From the NCBI RefSeq assembly GCF_023554995.1, contig NZ_JAMJPK010000001.1, positions 372,001-436,000 of the forward strand: a stretch of DNA of 64,000 nucleotides, read 5' to 3'. Below the pieces are notes generated by a model. That model searched no databases. It was not told where the DNA came from and saw only the letters and a program-made list of their open reading frames with translations. The position numbers were made by a program, and so were the translations under genes. This DNA comes from Halomonas gemina. GTDB taxonomy: Bacteria > Pseudomonadota > Gammaproteobacteria > Pseudomonadales > Halomonadaceae. The number at the start of each line of letters is the position of its first letter. The stretch's first letter is position 1. This document shows positions 48,258 through 58,152 of the stretch, one piece after another.

Positions 48258-49199
48258 TCAGCCCTTGTAGAGTCGCGGGTTGAGGACGTCGCGCAGCCAG
48301 TCGCCGAGCAGATTGATCACCAGCACCAGCACCACCAGCACCAGGCCGGGGATCAGGGTGATCCACCAGGAGCCCGACTGCAGGTAGTCGAAGCCGGACT
48401 TGATCAGCGAGCCCAGCGACGGCTGCGTCTCGGGCATGCCCAGGCCGAGAAAGGAGAGCGCCGCCTCGGAGATGATGGCGTTGGCCACCTGCACCGTGGA
48501 GATGACGAAGATCGGCGACAGGGTATTGGGCAGGATATGGCGGAACATGATCCGCCGGCTGGTAAAGCCCATCACCCGGGCCGCATCGACATACTCCTTG
48601 TGGCGCTCGGCCAGCACCGAGGCGCGCACCGTGCGCGCGTACTGGGGCCATTCGGCCAGGCCGATGATCAGCACCAGCAGCGGCACCGCATAGGCGCTGA
48701 AGGTGGCGCCACCGAAGATCGCCTTGACCAGGGCGCCCACCACGATGGCCACCATCAGGGTGGAGAACGACAGCTGGATGTCGGCCAGGCGCATCAGGAA
48801 GGCATCCACGCGGCCGCCCAGGTAACCGGCGAGCAGCCCGAAGCTGACCCCCAGCATTGCCTGGAGGGCCACCGCGCCGAAGCCGATGATCAGCGACACC
48901 CGGGCGCCATAGAGGATGGTGGAGAGCAGGTCGCGGCCCTGGGCGTCGGTGCCCATCGGGTAGGTCGGGTCGCTGCCCTCGACCCAGAAGGGCGGCAGCT
49001 CCGAGGCCATGATGTCGATCTGCGCCAGGTCGTAGGGGTTCATGGGCGCCAGCCACGGGGCCAGCACCGCCACGGCGACCAGGGCGATGAAGACCACCAG
49101 GCTCAGCTGGGCGATCAGGTCACGCTTGAAGCTGTAGAGCAGGTAGGAGCCGCGAAAGCGTGACCAGCGGCTCGCCACCTGGGGTGTCGTGGTTGTCAT
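48258..49199 (-). CDS. Peptide ABC transporter permease, DppC/OppC type
   Basis: 313 residues with about six membrane helices. The N-terminal OppC domain is followed by the conserved GTDAQGRDLLSTILYGARVS, and the EAA loop that contacts the ATPase is EYVDAARVMGFTSRRIMFRH. The ATG overlaps the DppB-type stop (ATGA). An alternative longer frame is open upstream but lies inside the preceding permease gene and is not used. Confidence 0.93.
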   Translation of the reverse strand: MTTTTPQVASRWSRFRGSYLLYSFKRDLIAQLSLVVFIALVAVAVLAPWLAPMNPYDLAQIDIMASELPPFWVEGSDPTYPMGTDAQGRDLLSTILYGARVSLIIGFGAVALQAMLGVSFGLLAGYLGGRVDAFLMRLADIQLSFSTLMVAIVVGALVKAIFGGATFSAYAVPLLVLIIGLAEWPQYARTVRASVLAERHKEYVDAARVMGFTSRRIMFRHILPNTLSPIFVISTVQVANAIISEAALSFLGLGMPETQPSLGSLIKSGFDYLQSGSWWITLIPGLVLVVLVLVINLLGDWLRDVLNPRLYKG

Positions 49200-50242
49200 G
49201 CGGGTTTCCCTGTCAGCTTGACGGTGGGGTTGACCAGGCCATAGATCAGGTCGACCAGGGTGTTGGTGATCACGAAGATCAGCCCCACGATCATCAGGTA
49301 GGTAATGATCAGCGGCACGTCGGAGCGCTGGATGGCGTTGAGGAACATCAGCCCCATGCCCGGCCACTGGAAGACCGTCTCGGTGAGGATGGTGTAGGCC
49401 ACCAGGGTGCCGATCTGCACCCCGCCCATGGTGATCACCGGCAGCATGGTGTTCTTCAGGGCGTGCAGGAAGTAGATGCGGCGCAGCGAGATACCCTTGG
49501 CGCGCGCGAACTTCACGTACTCGGACTGCAGCACCTCGAGCATCTCCGCGCGGATCAGGCGGATGAACAGCGGCAGCATGATCGAGGCCAGCGAGATGGC
49601 CGGCAGCACCAGGTAGGTGAGGCCCTCGAGGGAGGCGAAGTTGGTCGCCCAGGTGCCGAACACGGGCACCGGGTTGCCGCGCCCGTAGGCCGGCATGCCG
49701 CCCTCGGTACTGACCAGGTCGTTGAGCCAGGCCCCCCAGCCGGTATCGGCGGGGAAGGGCGACCAGGAGACGCCGATGGCGAACAGCTGGATCAGCATGA
49801 TGGCGGTGAGGAAGACCGGGATGGAGATGCCGATGATCGACACCCCCATGAAGAAGCGCGACAGCCACGCCCGGGGCCGGATCGCGCTATAGACGCCGAT
49901 CGGCACCGAGAACAGCGCGATCAGCAGGGTGGTGGCGAAGACCAGCTCCAGGGTCGCCGGCAGGTGGCGGGCGATCACCTCGGTGGTGGGCTGGTTGAAG
50001 ATGTAGGAGTAGCCGAAGTCCAGCTGCAGGGCATTGCCCGCGAAGCGCAGGTACTGGACCAGGAAGGGGTCGTTGAGGCCCAGCTGCTCGCGCAGGGCCT
50101 CGCGCTCGCTCTCCGGCACCGACTGGCCGACCATCTGCTGGATGGGGTCGCCCAGGTTGTCCTGGATGGCGAAGGCGATGAGGCTGATGACGAACATCAC
50201 CAGCAGGGCATGGAAGAGGCGCTTGATCAGGAAGGCGATCAT
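49196..50242 (-). CDS. Peptide ABC transporter permease, DppB/OppB type
   Basis: 348 residues with about six membrane helices. The N-terminus (MIAFLIKRLFHALLVMFVIS) and the EAA loop EYVKFARAKGISLRRIYFLH match DppB/OppB. Residues 57-75 carry the QLGLNDPFLVQYLRF stretch usual in this family. The gene lies 105 bases after the substrate-binding protein gene, with a hairpin in the gap, and overlaps the DppC-type gene. Confidence 0.93.
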   Translation of the reverse strand: MIAFLIKRLFHALLVMFVISLIAFAIQDNLGDPIQQMVGQSVPESEREALREQLGLNDPFLVQYLRFAGNALQLDFGYSYIFNQPTTEVIARHLPATLELVFATTLLIALFSVPIGVYSAIRPRAWLSRFFMGVSIIGISIPVFLTAIMLIQLFAIGVSWSPFPADTGWGAWLNDLVSTEGGMPAYGRGNPVPVFGTWATNFASLEGLTYLVLPAISLASIMLPLFIRLIRAEMLEVLQSEYVKFARAKGISLRRIYFLHALKNTMLPVITMGGVQIGTLVAYTILTETVFQWPGMGLMFLNAIQRSDVPLIITYLMIVGLIFVITNTLVDLIYGLVNPTVKLTGKPA

Positions 50243-50316
50243 GGCTGGCGTCCCGTGTGCAACACGCGGCGACGCACTCGGCTGGCGAGCGCGTCACAGG
50301 GGTCAGGTTTCGGATG

Positions 50317-50336
50317 GCCAGCCCCTCGGGGCCGGC
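50317..50336 (-). other. Hairpin between substrate-binding protein and permease genes
   Basis: A 9-bp stem (one G-U pair) with a 2-base loop, 12 bases after the binding-protein stop. Such stem-loops commonly protect the upstream mRNA so that the binding protein is made in excess over the membrane parts. Confidence 0.45.
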
Positions 50337-50347
50337 GCGGGGCGGAC

Positions 50348-51922
50348 TTACTCTTCGTTGATCACCAGGTCCCCGAGGTAGGGGAAGTTCATCACGTTGA
50401 GGATCGGCTCGATGTCGATGTTGGACGCCGAGGCCCAGGCCAGGTCCTGCCAGTGCAGGGGCACGACGGCCGCCTCGTCATGCAGGGTCTGCTCGACCTG
50501 CTGCAGCATCTCGGCGCGCTTCTCGAGGTCGACCTCCAGGTTGGCCTCGGCCACCAGCTTGTCGAGTTCCGGGTTGCAGTAGTTGCCGGCGTTGTACTGG
50601 CCGGCGCCGCTGTCGGCATCCGGGCAGGCCGTCAGGTACTCGTGGAAGTTGGCGCTGTCCTCGGTGTCGGCGTGCCAGCCGATCAGCATCATGTCGGCGG
50701 CGCGGTCGTCGTACTCGCCCCAGTACTGGGCCTTGGGCAGGGTCTTGAGGTCCACCGTGACGTTGATGCGTGCCAGCATGGCGGCCACCGCCTGGGCGAT
50801 CTTGGCATCGTTCACGTAGCGGTTGTTGGGCGCCATCATGGAGATCTCGAAGCCCTCCTCGAAGCCTGCCTCGGCCATCAGCTGCTGGGCCTTCTCCAGG
50901 TCGTAGCGCGGCTCGAGGTCCGCCACATGGCCGGCATAACCCTCCGGCGAGAACTGCGCCGCCGGGGTGGCGAAGCCCTTCATCAGGCGGTCGGCGATGC
51001 CCTCCTGGTTGACGGCATAGGCGAAGGCCTGGCGCACCCGCGGGTCCTGGAAGGCCTCGACGCGCTCCTGATTCATGTGGAAGAAGATGATCCGCGTGCC
51101 GGACATGGTCACCAGTTGGACATCCTCGTCCTCGCGGATCCGGTCCAGGTCGTTGGGCGGCACCGGGGCGATGAAGTCCACGTCGCCGGAGAGCAGGGCG
51201 GCCACGCGGGTGGCGTTCTCGCTGATCGGGGTGAGCACGATGTGCTCCACGTTGCCCGGGGACTCGTCGTCCCAGTAGCCGTCGAAGCGGTCGAACTCCA
51301 TGCGGGTGCCCTTCTGGTGCTCGACCACGGTGAAGGGGCCGGTACCGGAGAGGTTGGCCGAGGCGAAGGAGTTGCCGTTCTTGACGATCTCGTCCTTGGG
51401 GTCGCCGTCCTCGTCGGTGCCGCTGTAGAAGGCGCTGTCCAGCGGGAAGATGTAGGTGGCAAGGTTAAGCAGCAGCGGGTAGGGCTTGGCGGTCGTGAAT
51501 TCCACCGTGGTCTCATCGACCGCGGTGACGCTCTCGATGGGCTCGAAGATCGCCTTGAAGTCCGGGCTGCGCTTGAGGCGCTCGACGGTCCAGACCACGT
51601 CCTCGGCGGTGAAGGCGTTGCCGCTGTGGAATTCCACCCCCTCGCGCAGGGTCATGCGCAGGGTGGTGTCGTCGACCTGCTCCCAGCCGGTGGCCAGGCG
51701 CGGCTCGAACTCCAGGTCGCTGGTCCAGCGCACCAGGGGGTCGAAGGTCATGTGAGAGAGCTGGAGGATCCCCCCGGAGAGCTGCTCGTGGATGTCCAGC
51801 GACACCGGGTCGGCATCATAGGCCATGCGCAGGGTGGTCTCGGCGCTGGCCACGGAGGGCAGCACGGCGGTGGTCATGGCGGCGCCGATCACGCTCGCCA
51901 GCAGGGTCTTCTTGAGAGTCAT
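50348..51922 (-). CDS. Peptide ABC transporter substrate-binding protein (family 5)
   Basis: 524 residues. A signal peptide ends at SVASA (about residue 27), and the mature protein starts ETTLRMAYDADPVSLDIHEQ, typical of the DppA/OppA family. Family parts include FEPRLATGWEQVDDTTLRM and VRQAFAYAVNQEG. The mature protein is acidic, as expected of halophile periplasmic proteins. ATG 51922 is chosen with GGAA upstream; an ATG 4 codons earlier is possible. It heads the operon with permeases, ATPases, LysR and prolidase, so peptides (perhaps proline-containing) are the likely ligand. Confidence 0.92.
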   Translation of the reverse strand: MTLKKTLLASVIGAAMTTAVLPSVASAETTLRMAYDADPVSLDIHEQLSGGILQLSHMTFDPLVRWTSDLEFEPRLATGWEQVDDTTLRMTLREGVEFHSGNAFTAEDVVWTVERLKRSPDFKAIFEPIESVTAVDETTVEFTTAKPYPLLLNLATYIFPLDSAFYSGTDEDGDPKDEIVKNGNSFASANLSGTGPFTVVEHQKGTRMEFDRFDGYWDDESPGNVEHIVLTPISENATRVAALLSGDVDFIAPVPPNDLDRIREDEDVQLVTMSGTRIIFFHMNQERVEAFQDPRVRQAFAYAVNQEGIADRLMKGFATPAAQFSPEGYAGHVADLEPRYDLEKAQQLMAEAGFEEGFEISMMAPNNRYVNDAKIAQAVAAMLARINVTVDLKTLPKAQYWGEYDDRAADMMLIGWHADTEDSANFHEYLTACPDADSGAGQYNAGNYCNPELDKLVAEANLEVDLEKRAEMLQQVEQTLHDEAAVVPLHWQDLAWASASNIDIEPILNVMNFPYLGDLVINEE

Positions 51923-52068
51923 GTGTCGTTCCATGCCGGTTGACTTGTTGTTGGTGATGACCACGAAGGTCCAGTCAACAACATAGTGAGCTCGGCCATG
52001 GAGGCACAATCGAAATTGTGAGAGGGCTCATGCGCCCGACGAATGAGCCTCGCCGGGCGGGGCCCGGG

Positions 52069-52719
52069 TCAGTCCCCGGCGGGGGTGATGCGGTCGATGC
52101 GATAGAGGGTCGCGACCTGGTCGAGGCCATGTACGCTGCAGTCGAGGTCGGAGACCCGGCCGTCGCTCAGCCCGTAGACCCAGCCGTGCACGGAGAGCGC
52201 CTGGCCGCGCTGCCAGGCGCGCTGGACGATCTTGGTCTGGCACAGGTTGTTGACCTGGGCCTCGACGTTGAGCTCGCACATGCGATCGATCTGCTCCTCG
52301 AGGGGCAGCGTTTCCAGGGCACTGCGGTGGTGGCTGTAGAGCTCGCGCACCGAATGCAGCCAGTAGTCGACCATGCCGCACTCGCCGCCGGCGACGGCCG
52401 CCCGCACGCCGCCACAGCCGTAGTGGCCGACCACCATGATGTGGCGCACCTTGAGCACGTCCACGGCGAACTGCACCACCGAGAGGGCGTTCATGTCGTT
52501 GTGGTGGAGCAGGTTGGCGACGTTGCGGTGGACGAAGACCTCGCCCGGTGGCAGGTCGATGATCTGGTTGGCCGGCACGCGGGAGTCTGAACAGCCGATC
52601 CACAGGTAGTCGGGACTCTGCTGGCGGGCCAGGCGGGCGAAGTAGTCCGGGTCGTCCCGGCACATCTTCTCCGCCCAGGTGCGGTTGTTGGCCAGCAGTC
52701 TCTCGATCTCGCGTTTCAT
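52069..52719 (-). CDS. can: Beta-class carbonic anhydrase
   Basis: 216 residues. Zinc ligands and the catalytic dyad are in place: Cys43 and Asp45-Arg47 in GCSDSRVPA, His99 and Cys102 in GHYGCGGV. The enzyme interconverts CO2 and bicarbonate in the cytoplasm. ATG 52719 has GGAG upstream; an in-frame start at 52839 is rejected because it adds 40 non-homologous residues. It is divergent from glutathione reductase across 162 bases. A 6-bp inverted repeat CACAAT / ATTGTG lies downstream at 52005-52020. Confidence 0.94.
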   Translation of the reverse strand: MKREIERLLANNRTWAEKMCRDDPDYFARLARQQSPDYLWIGCSDSRVPANQIIDLPPGEVFVHRNVANLLHHNDMNALSVVQFAVDVLKVRHIMVVGHYGCGGVRAAVAGGECGMVDYWLHSVRELYSHHRSALETLPLEEQIDRMCELNVEAQVNNLCQTKIVQRAWQRGQALSVHGWVYGLSDGRVSDLDCSVHGLDQVATLYRIDRITPAGD

Positions 52720-52881
52720 GACAGGCTCCGGTAGCCGTGGCAGGGAAGGACGGTGCACCCTTGTAACCTCGCCTGCCGGGGTGGTCAACCGCTCTCCCGG
52801 GGCGTCGCCTCGACTGGTATGATCCGCCTCGAGATTCACTGGCGGGCCGAACGCGGCTCGACCCTTCGACAGGAGACTTGT

Positions 52882-54243
52882 GTGTCAGACTTCGACTATG
52901 ACCTGTTCGTGATCGGGGCGGGCTCCGGTGGCGTACGCGCCGCCCGCACCGCCGCCGCCACCGGCGCGCGGGTCGCCGTGGCGGAGGATCGCTACCTGGG
53001 CGGCACCTGCGTCAACGTGGGCTGCGTGCCCAAGAAGCTCTACTCCTATGCGGCCCATTTCCACGAGGCCTTCGAGGACGCCGGCGGCTTCGGCTGGCAC
53101 CTGCCCGAGGCGCCGCGCTTCGAGTGGGCCACGCTGCGCGACAACAAGGTCGGCGAGATCAAGCGGCTCAACGACATCTACGGCCGCCTGCTCGACACCG
53201 CCGGGGTGCGCTTGATCAACGGCCGCGCCAAGGTGCTTGACGCGCACCATGTCAGCGTCAACGACGAGACCCTGAGCGCCGAGAAGATCCTGGTCGCGGT
53301 GGGGGGCTGGCCCTGGGTGCCGGAGTTCCCGGGCAACCAGCACGTGGTGGATTCCAATCGGGTCTTCGACCTCGAGCGCTTCCCCGAGCGCTTCCTGGTC
53401 CTCGGTGGCGGCTATATCGCCGTGGAGTTCGCCAGCATCTTCAATGGCCTGGGCAGCGATGCCCACCTGGTCTACCGCGGCGAGCTGTTCCTGCGCGGCT
53501 TCGACCAGCAGGTGCGCGAGTTCACCCGCGACGAGATGGCCAAGAAGGGCGTCCATCTGCACTTCGAGGCCAACATCGCCTCGATCGAGAAGGTCGAGGG
53601 AGGCCTGCGGGTGAGCCTCACCAACGGCGAGCAGCTCGAGGTGGATGCCGTGCTGGCGGCGACCGGCCGCCGCCCCCACCTCGAAGGCCTGGGCCTCGAT
53701 CGCCTCGACATCGCCTTGACCGACAGCGGCCACCTGCGCGTCAACGAACGCTTCGAGACCTCCGTGCCCTCGATCCTCGCCCTGGGCGACGTGACCGGTG
53801 GCCCCGAGCTGACCCCGGTGGCGCTCGCCGAGGCCATGCAGATGGTCAGGCATCACTTCGACGAGGTCGAGCCGGCTGCGCTTGACTACCGCAACATCCC
53901 CACCGCGGTGTTCTGTCACCCCAACATCGGTACCGTGGGGCTCTCCGAGGAGCAGGCCCGCCAGGCCTGTGGCGAGATCCGCGTCTATGTCGCCGACTTC
54001 CGCCCCATGAAGCACACCCTCTCCGGCAGCAGCGAGCGCTGCCTGATGAAGCTGATCGTCGACGACGCCAGCGACGTGGTGGTAGGGGCCCACATGGTGG
54101 GCGAGGAGGCCGGCGAGGTGATTCAGGGCATCGCCGTGGCCGTGCGCGCGGGCCTCACCAAGGCCGACTTCGACGCCACCGTGGGCATCCATCCCACCGG
54201 CGCCGAGGAGTTCGTCACCATGCGTGCGCCGACCCGGCGGTGA
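52882..54243 (+). CDS. gor: Glutathione-disulfide reductase
   Basis: 453 residues of the pyridine nucleotide-disulfide oxidoreductase family. The FAD motif is [13 protein letters not shown], the redox pair is Cys43-Cys48 in [13 protein letters not shown], the NADPH motif is [12 protein letters not shown], and the C-terminal [11 protein letters not shown] provides the catalytic histidine and glutamate. It is not a dihydrolipoamide dehydrogenase, which has a different redox spacing context and length. The start is GTG at 52882 with AGGAGA 5 bases upstream. A terminator follows at 54271. Confidence 0.93.
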   Translation: MSDFDYDLFVIGAGSGGVRAARTAAATGARVAVAEDRYLGGTCVNVGCVPKKLYSYAAHFHEAFEDAGGFGWHLPEAPRFEWATLRDNKVGEIKRLNDIYGRLLDTAGVRLINGRAKVLDAHHVSVNDETLSAEKILVAVGGWPWVPEFPGNQHVVDSNRVFDLERFPERFLVLGGGYIAVEFASIFNGLGSDAHLVYRGELFLRGFDQQVREFTRDEMAKKGVHLHFEANIASIEKVEGGLRVSLTNGEQLEVDAVLAATGRRPHLEGLGLDRLDIALTDSGHLRVNERFETSVPSILALGDVTGGPELTPVALAEAMQMVRHHFDEVEPAALDYRNIPTAVFCHPNIGTVGLSEEQARQACGEIRVYVADFRPMKHTLSGSSERCLMKLIVDDASDVVVGAHMVGEEAGEVIQGIAVAVRAGLTKADFDATVGIHPTGAEEFVTMRAPTRR

Positions 54244-54270
54244 GTCCTCGAGAGCCTCGGACGGCGTCGC

Positions 54271-54292
54271 GGGCCACCCTCAGGGGTGGCCC
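54271..54292 (+). terminator. Terminator after gor
   Basis: A perfect 9-bp stem GGGCCACCC / GGGTGGCCC with loop TCAG, 27 bases after the stop. It is followed by a weak T-containing tail. Confidence 0.7.
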
Positions 54293-54420
54293 GTGACGTT
54301 TCGGCCTCCCGACGTCATCGGAGTGGGCTATTATCCAAGAGGAGCGGCTCGACTGGCGGGTGCCGGCCCACGCAGCATAATTTTCCATTATGGATCCATG
54401 TCGCCAGGATAATCATGGTT

Positions 54421-54449
54421 TTGAATTGCCGATACGCCGCTGTTATACT
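54421..54449 (+). promoter_or_regulatory. Promoter of the ectoine operon
   Basis: -35 TTGAAT at 54421-54426, a 17-base spacer, and -10 TATACT at 54444-54449, 26 bases before the ectA start. The -10 sits in an AT-rich stretch unusual for this sequence. The -10 with its neighbours (TTATACTCC) also resembles a sigma38 element, in keeping with the known salt-inducible expression of ect operons in Halomonas. Confidence 0.6.
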
Positions 54450-54475
54450 CCCCTACAAATTCGCTACAGCGAACC

Positions 54476-55060
54476 ATGACAATGAACGCTACCACCGAGC
54501 CCTTCACGCCCTCCGCCGACCTGGCCCGACCCACCGTGGCGGACGCCGTGGTCGGTCACGAGGCCTATCCGCTGTTCATCCGCAAGCCCAATCCCGATGA
54601 TGGCTGGGGCATCTACGAGCTGGTCAAGTCCTGCCCCCCGCTGGACGTCAACTCCGCCTATGCCTACCTGCTGCTGGCGACCCAGTTCCGCGACAGCTGC
54701 GCCGTGGCGACCAACGAGGAGGGCGAGATCGTCGGCTTCGTCTCCGGCTACGTGAAGAGCAACGCCCCGGACACCTACTTCCTGTGGCAGGTAGCGGTCG
54801 GCGAGAAGGCGCGCGGCACCGGCCTGGCCCGGCGCCTGGTGGAGGCCGTGATGACCCGCCCGGAGATGGCCGAGGTCCACCACCTCGAGACCACCATCAC
54901 CCCCGACAACCAGGCCTCCTGGGGCCTGTTCCGGCGGCTTGCCGAACGCTGGCAGGCGCCGCTCAACAGCCGCGAGTACTTCTCCACCGACCAGCTCGGT
55001 GGCGAGCACGACCCGGAAAACCTCGTGCGCATCGGCCCCTTCCAGACCGATCGCATCTGA
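54476..55060 (+). CDS. ectA: L-2,4-diaminobutyrate N-acetyltransferase
   Basis: 194 residues of the GNAT fold. EctA acetylates diaminobutyrate, the second step of ectoine synthesis. Sequence stretches such as NPDDGWGIYELVKSCPPLDV and the acetyl-CoA loop GEKARGTGLARRL are very close to the Halomonas protein. Two starts are possible, ATG 54476 and ATG 54482 (MNATTEPF); the second gives the N-terminus usually annotated. Neither has a clear Shine-Dalgarno site, and the 5-prime leader is short. It is the first gene of ectABC. Confidence 0.97.
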   Translation: MTMNATTEPFTPSADLARPTVADAVVGHEAYPLFIRKPNPDDGWGIYELVKSCPPLDVNSAYAYLLLATQFRDSCAVATNEEGEIVGFVSGYVKSNAPDTYFLWQVAVGEKARGTGLARRLVEAVMTRPEMAEVHHLETTITPDNQASWGLFRRLAERWQAPLNSREYFSTDQLGGEHDPENLVRIGPFQTDRI

Positions 55061-55078
55061 GTCCCCCCGCTTCATCGC

Positions 55079-55102
55079 GCCTGCCGTCCTCGGGCGGCAG
55101 GC
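55079..55102 (+). other. Hairpin between ectA and ectB
   Basis: An 8-bp stem GCCTGCCG / CGGCAGGC with an 8-base loop, in the 109-base gap between the two genes. It may set relative mRNA levels. Confidence 0.4.
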
Positions 55103-55139
55103 AACCCCACGCCCCGTCAGCCGCGCTCGCGCGTCCTGA

Positions 55140-56435
<1,296 letters not shown>

Positions 56436-56464
56436 TAGGCTGAAGGTGTCGCCCCATGGGCGGC

Positions 56465-56479
56465 CCGGTCATCGACCGG
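56465..56479 (+). other. Hairpin between ectB and ectC
   Basis: A 6-bp stem CCGGTC / GACCGG with a 3-base loop, in the 91-base gap; nearby GC-rich repeats could extend it. There is no T-run. Confidence 0.3.
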
Positions 56480-56526
56480 TCGGCAGGGGCCGGCCGGTCC
56501 GTCACTGACACCACTGGAGAGCATCC

Positions 56527-56937
56527 ATGATTGTTCGCAACCTCGACGAAGCCCGCAAGTCTGACCGCCTGGTGAAGGCCGAGAACGGCAACTGGGACAG
56601 CACCCGCCTGAGCCTGGCCGATGATGGCGGCAACTGCTCGTTCCACATCACCCGCATCTATGAGGGTACCGAGACCCATATCCACTACAAGCACCACTTC
56701 GAGGCCGTCTTCTGCATCGAGGGCGAGGGCGAGGTGGAGACCCTGGCCGACGGCAAGATCTGGCCGATCAAGCCGGGTGACATCTACATCCTCGACCAGC
56801 ACGATGAGCACCTGCTGCGCGCCAGCAAGACCATGCATCTGGCCTGCGTGTTCACGCCGGGCCTGACTGGCAACGAGGTGCATCGCGAGGATGGCTCCTA
56901 CGCGCCGGCCGAGGCCGACGACAAGAAGCCGCTCTGA
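56527..56937 (+). CDS. ectC: L-ectoine synthase
   Basis: 136 residues of the cupin superfamily. EctC closes the ring of N-acetyl-diaminobutyrate to give ectoine, the main compatible solute in this group. Metal-site region residues fall in [20 protein letters not shown], and the second cupin motif is [22 protein letters not shown] precedes the ATG. The gene ends the operon with a strong terminator. No ectD hydroxylase is present in the window. Confidence 0.98.
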   Translation: MIVRNLDEARKSDRLVKAENGNWDSTRLSLADDGGNCSFHITRIYEGTETHIHYKHHFEAVFCIEGEGEVETLADGKIWPIKPGDIYILDQHDEHLLRASKTMHLACVFTPGLTGNEVHREDGSYAPAEADDKKPL

Positions 56938-56967
56938 TCGACCACCGCTGTCGAGACGAGACTTCGA

Positions 56968-56995
56968 CGCCCCCGGCTCCCATGAGCCGGGGGCG
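56968..56995 (+). terminator. Rho-independent terminator of ectABC
   Basis: A perfect 12-bp stem CGCCCCCGGCTC / GAGCCGGGGGCG with a 4-base loop, followed by TTCTC. It lies 30 bases after the ectC stop and may also serve the convergent lipoprotein gene. Confidence 0.85.
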
Positions 56996-57001
56996 TTCTC
57001 G

Positions 57002-57544
57002 TCACGGGGTCCGGTCGAAGACGATGGTGATCTCGGCGAGGGTGACCCCGAATTTCTTCATCGCCGTGCGATTGATCAGGCGCCCGTCGGGCTGCAGGTA
57101 CATCCAGTCGTCCAGGGTGAAGGTGATCTCGCGCCCCGAGACCTCGACGGGCAGGCGATAGCGCATGGTGAAGGCGTGGCCGGCCTGGCGCGCCTCCACC
57201 GGCTCCTCGACGTCATTGGCGCGGCCGATCCAGCGATTTTCCCCCTGGCGCTTGAAGGTCCAGATGCGTCGGTCGGTCTCGCCGTCGTCATAGGTAAAGC
57301 GTTCGTCCAGGGTCAGGGTGTCGCCCTCGAGCCGTCCATCGATCTCCACGGTGAAGCGGCGCTGCACCTCGCCGCTGTAGTCCTGCACCATGCCCCAGGC
57401 GCGGGTCTTGCCGTCGAAGTAGTCGCCGATGTCGAGGCGCGGTGTGGTGCCCGCATAGCGCTCGATATCGACGCTGCTGCAGCCGGCCAGCAGCCCGAGT
57501 GGGAGCAGCAGCATGGCCAGGCGGATGAGCCATTTCCTGTACAT
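57002..57544 (-). CDS. DUF3833-family lipoprotein
   Basis: 180 residues. A lipoprotein signal ends at LLPLGLLAGC (Cys22), and the rest is a beta-rich domain with the family features IERYAGTTPRLDIGDYFDG and WGMVQDYSGEVQRRFTVE. DUF3833 proteins are conserved in gammaproteobacteria without a known role. Two starts are possible, ATG 57544 and ATG 57556, both with weak ribosome sites; the first has TGGA upstream. It is convergent with ectC. Confidence 0.85.
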   Translation of the reverse strand: MYRKWLIRLAMLLLPLGLLAGCSSVDIERYAGTTPRLDIGDYFDGKTRAWGMVQDYSGEVQRRFTVEIDGRLEGDTLTLDERFTYDDGETDRRIWTFKRQGENRWIGRANDVEEPVEARQAGHAFTMRYRLPVEVSGREITFTLDDWMYLQPDGRLINRTAMKKFGVTLAEITIVFDRTP

Positions 57545-58002
57545 TTTTAATTCCATCAAAAGGGTCTGTACAGGAAGGCTAGCGGATTGCCAGTGCGGGC
57601 GCCATAGCCTCGGCACTCGTCACATGAAAGGCGTGGCCCTGGTACGCACGGAACGCCCAGAAGTCCGGCCGTTATGTTGTTCATTGGCGACATCGTCGGC
57701 GCGGAGAGTCGAATCCAGCGACGGAGCCGGCCTGGGTATTCTCGTGCTTGGCCACGCGGGTCGTGGTGCGCATTGCCCAGCATGGCGCCATATCATCAGA
57801 GCGTTGCGGTCCTGGGAGTCGCTGCGGCGCCAGGGATATCTGTTTGCCGACAATGGCAGCAGCGAAGGGCGTCTTCGATCGAATGTCCCGGGCGTGGAAG
57901 TCGTGCCGTCATCGCCGTAGGGCGCAACGAACTCCTAGCGCCCGGCAGACGTCATCAGGCGCCTTGGGAGCACTCGAGGGAGAAAAAGCACACAGGGCTA
58001 TA

Positions 58003-58030
58003 GGTTCGTATAATGTATATTATGTTAAAT
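58003..58030 (+). other. dif: Chromosome dimer resolution site dif
   Basis: A 28-bp site recognised by the XerC and XerD recombinases at the replication terminus. The left arm is GGTTCGTATAA, the 6-base centre TGTATA, and the right arm TTATGTTAAAT. Centre and right (XerD) arm are identical to E. coli dif as I recall it, and the left (XerC) arm differs at two places (positions 4 and 7). The surroundings are intergenic, as usual for dif, and GGGNAGGG motifs on both sides point toward it. Confidence 0.93.
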
Positions 58031-58061
58031 CATGGTGATGGGTGAATCGTATGGGGCCGAC

Positions 58062-58067
58062 TATAAT
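58062..58067 (+). promoter_or_regulatory. -10 element upstream of the retropepsin-like gene
   Basis: TATAAT, a perfect -10 match, 91 bases before the gene start and 32 bases right of dif. No good -35 is visible at the correct distance, so it is a tentative promoter for the three-gene set. Confidence 0.35.
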
Positions 58068-58152
58068 CATGCTGTCGCGCCCCGTCGACGTTGGACAAGG
58101 CTGTCGGCGACTCCTTATCATCACGCATCACCCTGATGTTCGAGCCCTGTTC

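Larger units (their letters stand above)
57545..58152. other. Gene-poor terminus spacer
   Basis: About 600 bases in which I see no convincing gene. An open frame at 57513-57920 on the + strand and ones on the - strand have no recognisable protein features or ribosome sites. The first two-thirds is GC-rich and the last 150 bases is AT-rich, holding the dif site at 58003-58030 and a TATAAT box at 58062-58067. Confidence 0.6.

Noticed and set aside
49160..51943. A 927-residue open frame on the + strand
   Set aside because: It runs antisense through the permease and binding-protein genes, is rich in His, Val, Gly and Gln, and has no domain. Such frames are expected opposite GC-rich genes.
52005..52020. 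Terminator after the carbonic anhydrase gene
   Set aside because: The CACAAT / ATTGTG repeat has only a 6-bp, AT-rich stem and no T-run. It could equally be an operator for the downstream binding-protein gene, so it is not called.
54408..54413. Second -10 box GATAAT upstream of ectA
   Set aside because: No acceptable -35 is found at 16-18 bases; the element at 54444 is much better placed.
57513..57920. Possible 135-residue gene left of dif
   Set aside because: It overlaps the start of the DUF3833 gene, has no ribosome site or recognisable features, and its composition is like a chance frame.
58003..58020. Resemblance to half of a loxP site (TTCGTATAATGTAT)
   Set aside because: The match ends at the centre, and there is no second loxP arm. 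The full 28 bases fit dif, which belongs to the same recombinase class.
58042..58152. Longer N-terminus for the retropepsin-like protein
   Set aside because: The extra 37 residues have no signal features and would bury the lipoprotein signal, which begins cleanly at 58153.
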